The notes beneath the pieces were generated by a model. That model worked only from the letters and a program-made list of their open reading frames with translations, was not told the origin of the DNA and ran no database searches. Made by a program: the position numbers and the translations under genes. Shown here in pieces: positions 60,956-64,000 of a stretch of 64,000 nucleotides of DNA (positions are counted from its first letter, which is position 1; each line of letters begins with the position of its first letter). Source of the stretch: Vagococcus salmoninarum (GTDB taxonomy: Bacteria; Bacillota; Bacilli; Lactobacillales; Vagococcaceae); NCBI RefSeq assembly GCF_003987495.1, contig NZ_NGJU01000017.1:22585-86584 (forward strand), read 5' to 3'.

Positions 60956-62416
60956 TTAAATATCTCCCCGTGAGTAGCGGGCCGTCACAACTTTATTGCG
61001 AGTGTAAAAATCAACCCCGGCTTTACCATTGGCTGGCAAGGTTCCATAAAAAGATGATTTCCAACCTGAGAAGGGGAACATTGCCATTGGAGCTGGTACC
61101 CCTAAGTTAATGCCTAACATGCCGGCATCAATGTTTTCCCGGAAGTAACGAATGGCGGAGGCGTTATTCGTAAAGAGACAAGCCCCATTAGCAAACTCCG
61201 ATTGGTTAGCAATGGCAATGCCTTCTTTTAAGTCAGCGATTTTAATCACTGATAAGACTGGGGCAAAAATTTCTTCTTGCCAAATTCGCATCTCTGACGT
61301 TACACCTTCAAAAATCGTCGGCCCCACAAAGTAGCCTTCCTTATTTTCAAGATCACGACCGTCACAGACTAAGGTTGCCCCTTCAGCTATGCCTGTTTCA
61401 ATGTAACCGATTGTTCTTTTTAAGTTATCTTCACGAATGACTGGACCTAAGAAGACGTCATCTTCTAAGCCATTACCAATTTTAAGTTCTTTCGTGGCAG
61501 CGACTAACTGGTCCATAAACTCATCATAAATTCCAGCTTCAACAGTAACCACAGCTGCTGCCATACAACGCTCACCAGCTGAGCCAAAGGCGGCACTAAC
61601 AATAGCTGGAATACTGTCTTTAAGATTTGCATCTTTTAAGACGACTGTGTGATTTTTAGCACCAGTTAGAGCTTGAACTCGTTTCAAGTTTTTCGAACCT
61701 TCTGTATAGATGTATTGACCGACTGGTTTTGAGCCGACAAATGAAATCGCTTTAATTTCTGGGTGTTCTAAAATCCCATTAACAACATCATGAGCCCCAT
61801 AGACAATGTTTAAAACCCCTGCTGGCAAACCGGCTTCCATAATTAATTCCACAACTTTTTCCATTAATAGAGGGGTTCTTTCTGAAGGTTTCAAAATCAC
61901 CGTATTACCTGTCGCAATCGCCATTGGAAACATCCAGAAAGGAACCATCATCGGGAAGTTAAAAGGCGTAATGCCACCGACAACACCCACAGGGTATTTA
62001 TATACCGTAGCTTCCACGTCAGTCGCAATTGATGAGGCGCTATCTCCCATCATTAAAGTTGGTGCACCTGCTGCAAACTCAACATTTTCGATCCCACGTT
62101 GCACTTCACCGTAAGATTCTGATAAGGCTTTACCATTCTCTAGTGTCACTAAACGGGCTAATTCGTCTTTATTGGCGACTAATAATTGATGGAACTTATA
62201 TAAAATCCGAGCCCGGCGCGGGGCTGCAACTTCTTTCCATTCTAAAAAGCGTTGGTGAGCAATCTCTGCTGCTTGTTTTAAATCGGCTTTCGTCGATAAA
62301 GGAACTAGACATAAGGCTTCTTTCGTTGCGGGATTGATGACAGTTTCATATTTGTCGGTGACACTAGGGACCCACTTGCCATCCACAAAATTCTTTAATT
62401 TTCTTACTTCAGTCAT
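60956..62416 (-). CDS. iolA: Methylmalonate-semialdehyde dehydrogenase (CoA-acylating)
   Basis: Oxidises malonic semialdehyde to acetyl-CoA and CO2 at the end of the inositol pathway. An ALDH of 486 aa: [13 protein letters not shown] at the N-terminus, [19 protein letters not shown], the [11 protein letters not shown] region, catalytic Cys in [11 protein letters not shown] and the [19 protein letters not shown] ending of the family. I start at 62416, directly after TGGAGGTATATC; the longer frame runs back through the promoter. It is the first gene of the iol operon. Confidence 0.95.
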   Translation of the reverse strand: MTEVRKLKNFVDGKWVPSVTDKYETVINPATKEALCLVPLSTKADLKQAAEIAHQRFLEWKEVAAPRRARILYKFHQLLVANKDELARLVTLENGKALSESYGEVQRGIENVEFAAGAPTLMMGDSASSIATDVEATVYKYPVGVVGGITPFNFPMMVPFWMFPMAIATGNTVILKPSERTPLLMEKVVELIMEAGLPAGVLNIVYGAHDVVNGILEHPEIKAISFVGSKPVGQYIYTEGSKNLKRVQALTGAKNHTVVLKDANLKDSIPAIVSAAFGSAGERCMAAAVVTVEAGIYDEFMDQLVAATKELKIGNGLEDDVFLGPVIREDNLKRTIGYIETGIAEGATLVCDGRDLENKEGYFVGPTIFEGVTSEMRIWQEEIFAPVLSVIKIADLKEGIAIANQSEFANGACLFTNNASAIRYFRENIDAGMLGINLGVPAPMAMFPFSGWKSSFYGTLPANGKAGVDFYTRNKVVTARYSRGDI

Positions 62417-62450
62417 GATATACCTCCATTTTTTTGATTTGACCACTAAC

Positions 62451-62594
62451 TTGGTTAACTTTTGGTTAACTTGGATATGTTCACCCCGTATATTACACAA
62501 CTTAACCATGATAGTCAATCTTTTTTTCGGTTATATTTTAATTTCTATGGAAGTTAACCAAGTTGACCGCCTACATCATGGTTAACTCTTGATT
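62451..62594. promoter_or_regulatory. Array of IolR-type operator half-sites
   Basis: At least five copies of a 9-bp word WTGGTTAAC or its complement: 62451-62459 and 62462-62470 (direct, 11 bp apart), 62502-62510 (inverted, imperfect), 62553-62561 (inverted) and 62578-62586. A weaker TTGATTAAG is at 62588. They cover both divergent promoters, so one repressor can control iolA and its own gene. Confidence 0.7.
62490..62518 (-). promoter_or_regulatory. Promoter of the iol operon
   Basis: On the minus strand TTGACT, a 17-bp spacer and TAATAT. The spacer contains an ATGGTTAAG operator copy, as expected for repression by blocking polymerase. Confidence 0.75.
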
Positions 62595-62617
62595 AAGTTT
62601 TAGTAATATGATAAAGT
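62589..62617 (+). promoter_or_regulatory. Promoter of iolR
   Basis: TTGATT, a 17-bp spacer and TAAAGT, about 45 bases before the iolR start codon. The -35 box overlaps the last operator-like word. Confidence 0.6.
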
Positions 62618-62660
62618 TTAATTGAATGATTCAGAAACTATGATAATGGAGATAAATAAT

Positions 62661-63434
62661 ATGAAAGAAAAGAGAAATGATTTAATTAAGCAGTATATCT
62701 TAGAAAAAGAACACGTTACGCTAAAAGAGTTGGAAACTCACTTTAATGTCTCAATGAATACGATTCGCCGAGACATTACCGATGTTTTAAATGATCCCCG
62801 GTTTGAAAAAGTTTATGGTGGTGTTAGCACTACGAATAACCAACTAATTTCCTTTGAACACCGGAATATCGAAAATAAAGAGATTAAACAAAAAATTGCC
62901 GAAACCGCTGCTCAACTAATTACAGATGGGGACATTGTTTACATTGACTCCGGCACAACGACAAAATATCTTTTAGACTATTTAGAGGCTGATATCACTT
63001 TTACTTTAATTACTAATAGTTTAGATGTGATTTTAAAAGCCGAAAAACTTAGTAATGTTGATATTTTGATTTTAGGTAATATGTTTAAAAAATCAACCCG
63101 CTCCTTTGTTGGGACTACCCCTGAGCAAGTCACTAATAAATACAATATCTCGAAAGCTTTTATGGCGGCAACAGCCGTCTCAATGACAAATGGTTTAATG
63201 AATTCCGACTTGATGGAGTATGAACTCAAAAAAGAAGTTGTTAACAAGACAACTGAAACTTATCTCTTAGCAGATGCTACAAAGTTTGAAAAATCAACCT
63301 TATTGACCTATGCCCCCTTGGAGTCCGTTGATAAGATTTTTACAGATTACATCTTTGATGAAACGTATCAAGACTTTTTAACTACTAACCAAATTGAAGC
63401 GATTAACGTTTCATCTAAAAATGGAGGAAATTAA
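62661..63434 (+). CDS. iolR: DeoR-family repressor of the inositol operon
   Basis: A 257-aa regulator: N-terminal helix-turn-helix (VTLKELETHFNVSMNTIRRDITDV, residues about 19-42) and a C-terminal sugar-phosphate-binding domain with DGDIVYIDSGTTTKYLLDYL, the DeoR effector signature. In Bacillus, IolR is released by 2-deoxy-5-keto-gluconate 6-phosphate. It diverges from iolA with an operator array between them. Start at 62661 after ATGGAG; in-frame upstream ATGs lack a site. Confidence 0.92.
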   Translation: MKEKRNDLIKQYILEKEHVTLKELETHFNVSMNTIRRDITDVLNDPRFEKVYGGVSTTNNQLISFEHRNIENKEIKQKIAETAAQLITDGDIVYIDSGTTTKYLLDYLEADITFTLITNSLDVILKAEKLSNVDILILGNMFKKSTRSFVGTTPEQVTNKYNISKAFMAATAVSMTNGLMNSDLMEYELKKEVVNKTTETYLLADATKFEKSTLLTYAPLESVDKIFTDYIFDETYQDFLTTNQIEAINVSSKNGGN

Positions 63435-63827
63435 ATGCCCTTAGTAAAATTTGATTTAATTAAAGGTCGGAGTCCAGAAGAAATCACGACACTCTTAGAT
63501 ATTTGTCACCAGGTTTTCTTAGAAACATTAGACATTCCTGAAGGCGATCGTTACCAAATCGTGACTCAACATGAGCCTTACGAGATGCAGATGGCTGACA
63601 CCGGCTTAGGCTTTGAACGAACTCAGGCTGTGGTTTTACTGTCGATTACTAGCCGCTCTCGGACACGAGTCCAAAAAGAAAGCCTCTATCGTCGTCTCCA
63701 AGAAGAGTTAACAAGTCAAATTGGTTTACGGCCAGAAGACTTAATGATTAATTTTACGATCAATGAGGATGAAGATTGGTCCTTCTCACATGGTCGAGCT
63801 CAGTTTTTAACTGGAGAATTGGCATAG
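63435..63827 (+). CDS. Tautomerase-family protein
   Basis: A 130-aa protein of the Tautomerase_2 (4-oxalocrotonate tautomerase-like) family, with Pro2 as the presumed catalytic proton acceptor after Met removal, and an SRSRTRVQKESLYRRLQEEL helix. The ATG directly follows the iolR stop, and GGAGG lies in the last iolR codons, so the two are coupled. Its natural reaction is unknown; a role in handling inositol ring diketones is only a suggestion. Confidence 0.82.
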   Translation: MPLVKFDLIKGRSPEEITTLLDICHQVFLETLDIPEGDRYQIVTQHEPYEMQMADTGLGFERTQAVVLLSITSRSRTRVQKESLYRRLQEELTSQIGLRPEDLMINFTINEDEDWSFSHGRAQFLTGELA

Positions 63828-64000
63828 AACTAACTCTTTTAGCTATTACAAACAACTCAAAAACCCCTGAAAGATTTTGGCTGTATAATTTTTGGTGTGG
63901 ATGAAGAAATTCATTCACGCCTATTTTTACACAAAAAAATAGAAACATATGAACTTTCCAGTTAGAATAAAGTTGCTAAGACCAATTCAGGGAGGAAGAT
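63828..64000. other. Right-edge leader with hairpin and a ribosome binding site for an unseen gene
   Basis: No gene is contained here. A 12-bp stem (GGTGTGGATGAA 63894-63905 with TTCATTCACGCC 63910-63921, mostly paired) has a GAAA loop. GGGAGGAAGAT ends exactly at the window edge, so a plus-strand gene starts just outside. The TTTTGGCTGTATAATTTTTG stretch before the hairpin reminds me of leaders of ISL3-family transposase genes, but this is memory of a pattern and not proven. Confidence 0.4.

Noticed and set aside
62029-62585. Plus-strand frames over the start of iolA and its promoter
   Set aside because: They cross the iol operators and the iolA coding region; no coding evidence.
63760-63948. 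Minus-strand frame at the right edge
   Set aside because: It covers the hairpin and the end of the tautomerase gene, with low-complexity product and no binding site.

Overview
This 64 kb window looks like a chromosome segment of a low-GC Gram-positive bacterium of the Lactobacillales, most likely Enterococcaceae (Vagococcus or a relative). The reasons are AGGAGG-type ribosome binding sites on nearly every gene, the coaA-guaA neighbourhood, PTS components, BglG/PRD-type control, a TPP riboswitch, Lap/LXG type VII effectors and Listeria/Enterococcus-like sugar operons. The species is an inference. No tRNA, rRNA, CRISPR array or complete insertion sequence was seen.

Layout. 1-4.2 kb: housekeeping genes (rsmC-like partial, SGNH esterase, acyl-CoA thioesterase, coaA, guaA). 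4.2-6.6 kb: an AT-rich islet directly after guaA with a TerB_N/TPR protein and an Mrr-like nuclease, bounded by att-like repeats. 6.9-12.6 kb: a VOC protein with an AraC regulator, then a drug-resistance-like operon (AraC-GyrI regulator, UvrA-like ATPase with a poly-A frameshift, serine hydrolase). 12.9-17.8 kb: thiamine-pyrimidine salvage operon tenA-ylmB-thiZXY behind a TPP riboswitch and terminator. 18.1-21.7 kb: a structured leader or free-standing RNA, then a C4 sugar-acid operon (permease, DUF1537 kinase, PdxA2). 21.8-26.9 kb: PRD regulator divergent from a cellobiose-type EIIC and 6-phospho-beta-glucosidase. 27-31.6 kb: MarR regulator, TauE exporter, nanE remnant, DUF2268 protease, a probable small RNA with anti-Shine-Dalgarno loops, metallophosphoesterase and lipoprotein. 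31.6-39.0 kb: a tight tetritol/dihydroxyacetone-type operon (rpiB, tpi paralogue, FGGY kinase, 2-hydroxyacid dehydrogenase, DhaM-like protein without its histidine, two small membrane proteins, dhaK, SDR, dhaL).

39.3-45.3 kb is the most unusual part. An orphan LytTR regulator diverges from an operon with a dedicated acyl carrier protein, an intact ketosynthase, a second ketosynthase-like protein lacking the active cysteine (apparently starting at AUU), a DUF374-type acyltransferase, a 22-residue hydrophobic peptide ending in Gly-Trp-Cys with a perfect ribosome binding site, and a MacB-type ABC exporter. I read this as a candidate pathway for a fatty-acylated secreted peptide or lipid; it matches no system I can name.

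46.9-52.4 kb is a type VII secretion effector cassette (WXG100, Lap1, Lap2, LXG toxin, membrane immunity proteins, orphan toxin tail). It is flanked by a 195-bp direct repeat (one mismatch) carrying the 3' end of a PTS EIIB gene, so it appears to have been inserted into that gene while restoring it. 52.3-63.8 kb is a complete inositol catabolic operon (iolA-B-C-D-dehydrogenase-E-SSS transporter-iolG-EIIB), divergent from iolR and a tautomerase, with an array of GGTTAAC operators between. The window ends at a hairpin and a ribosome binding site for a gene just outside, possibly a transposase.
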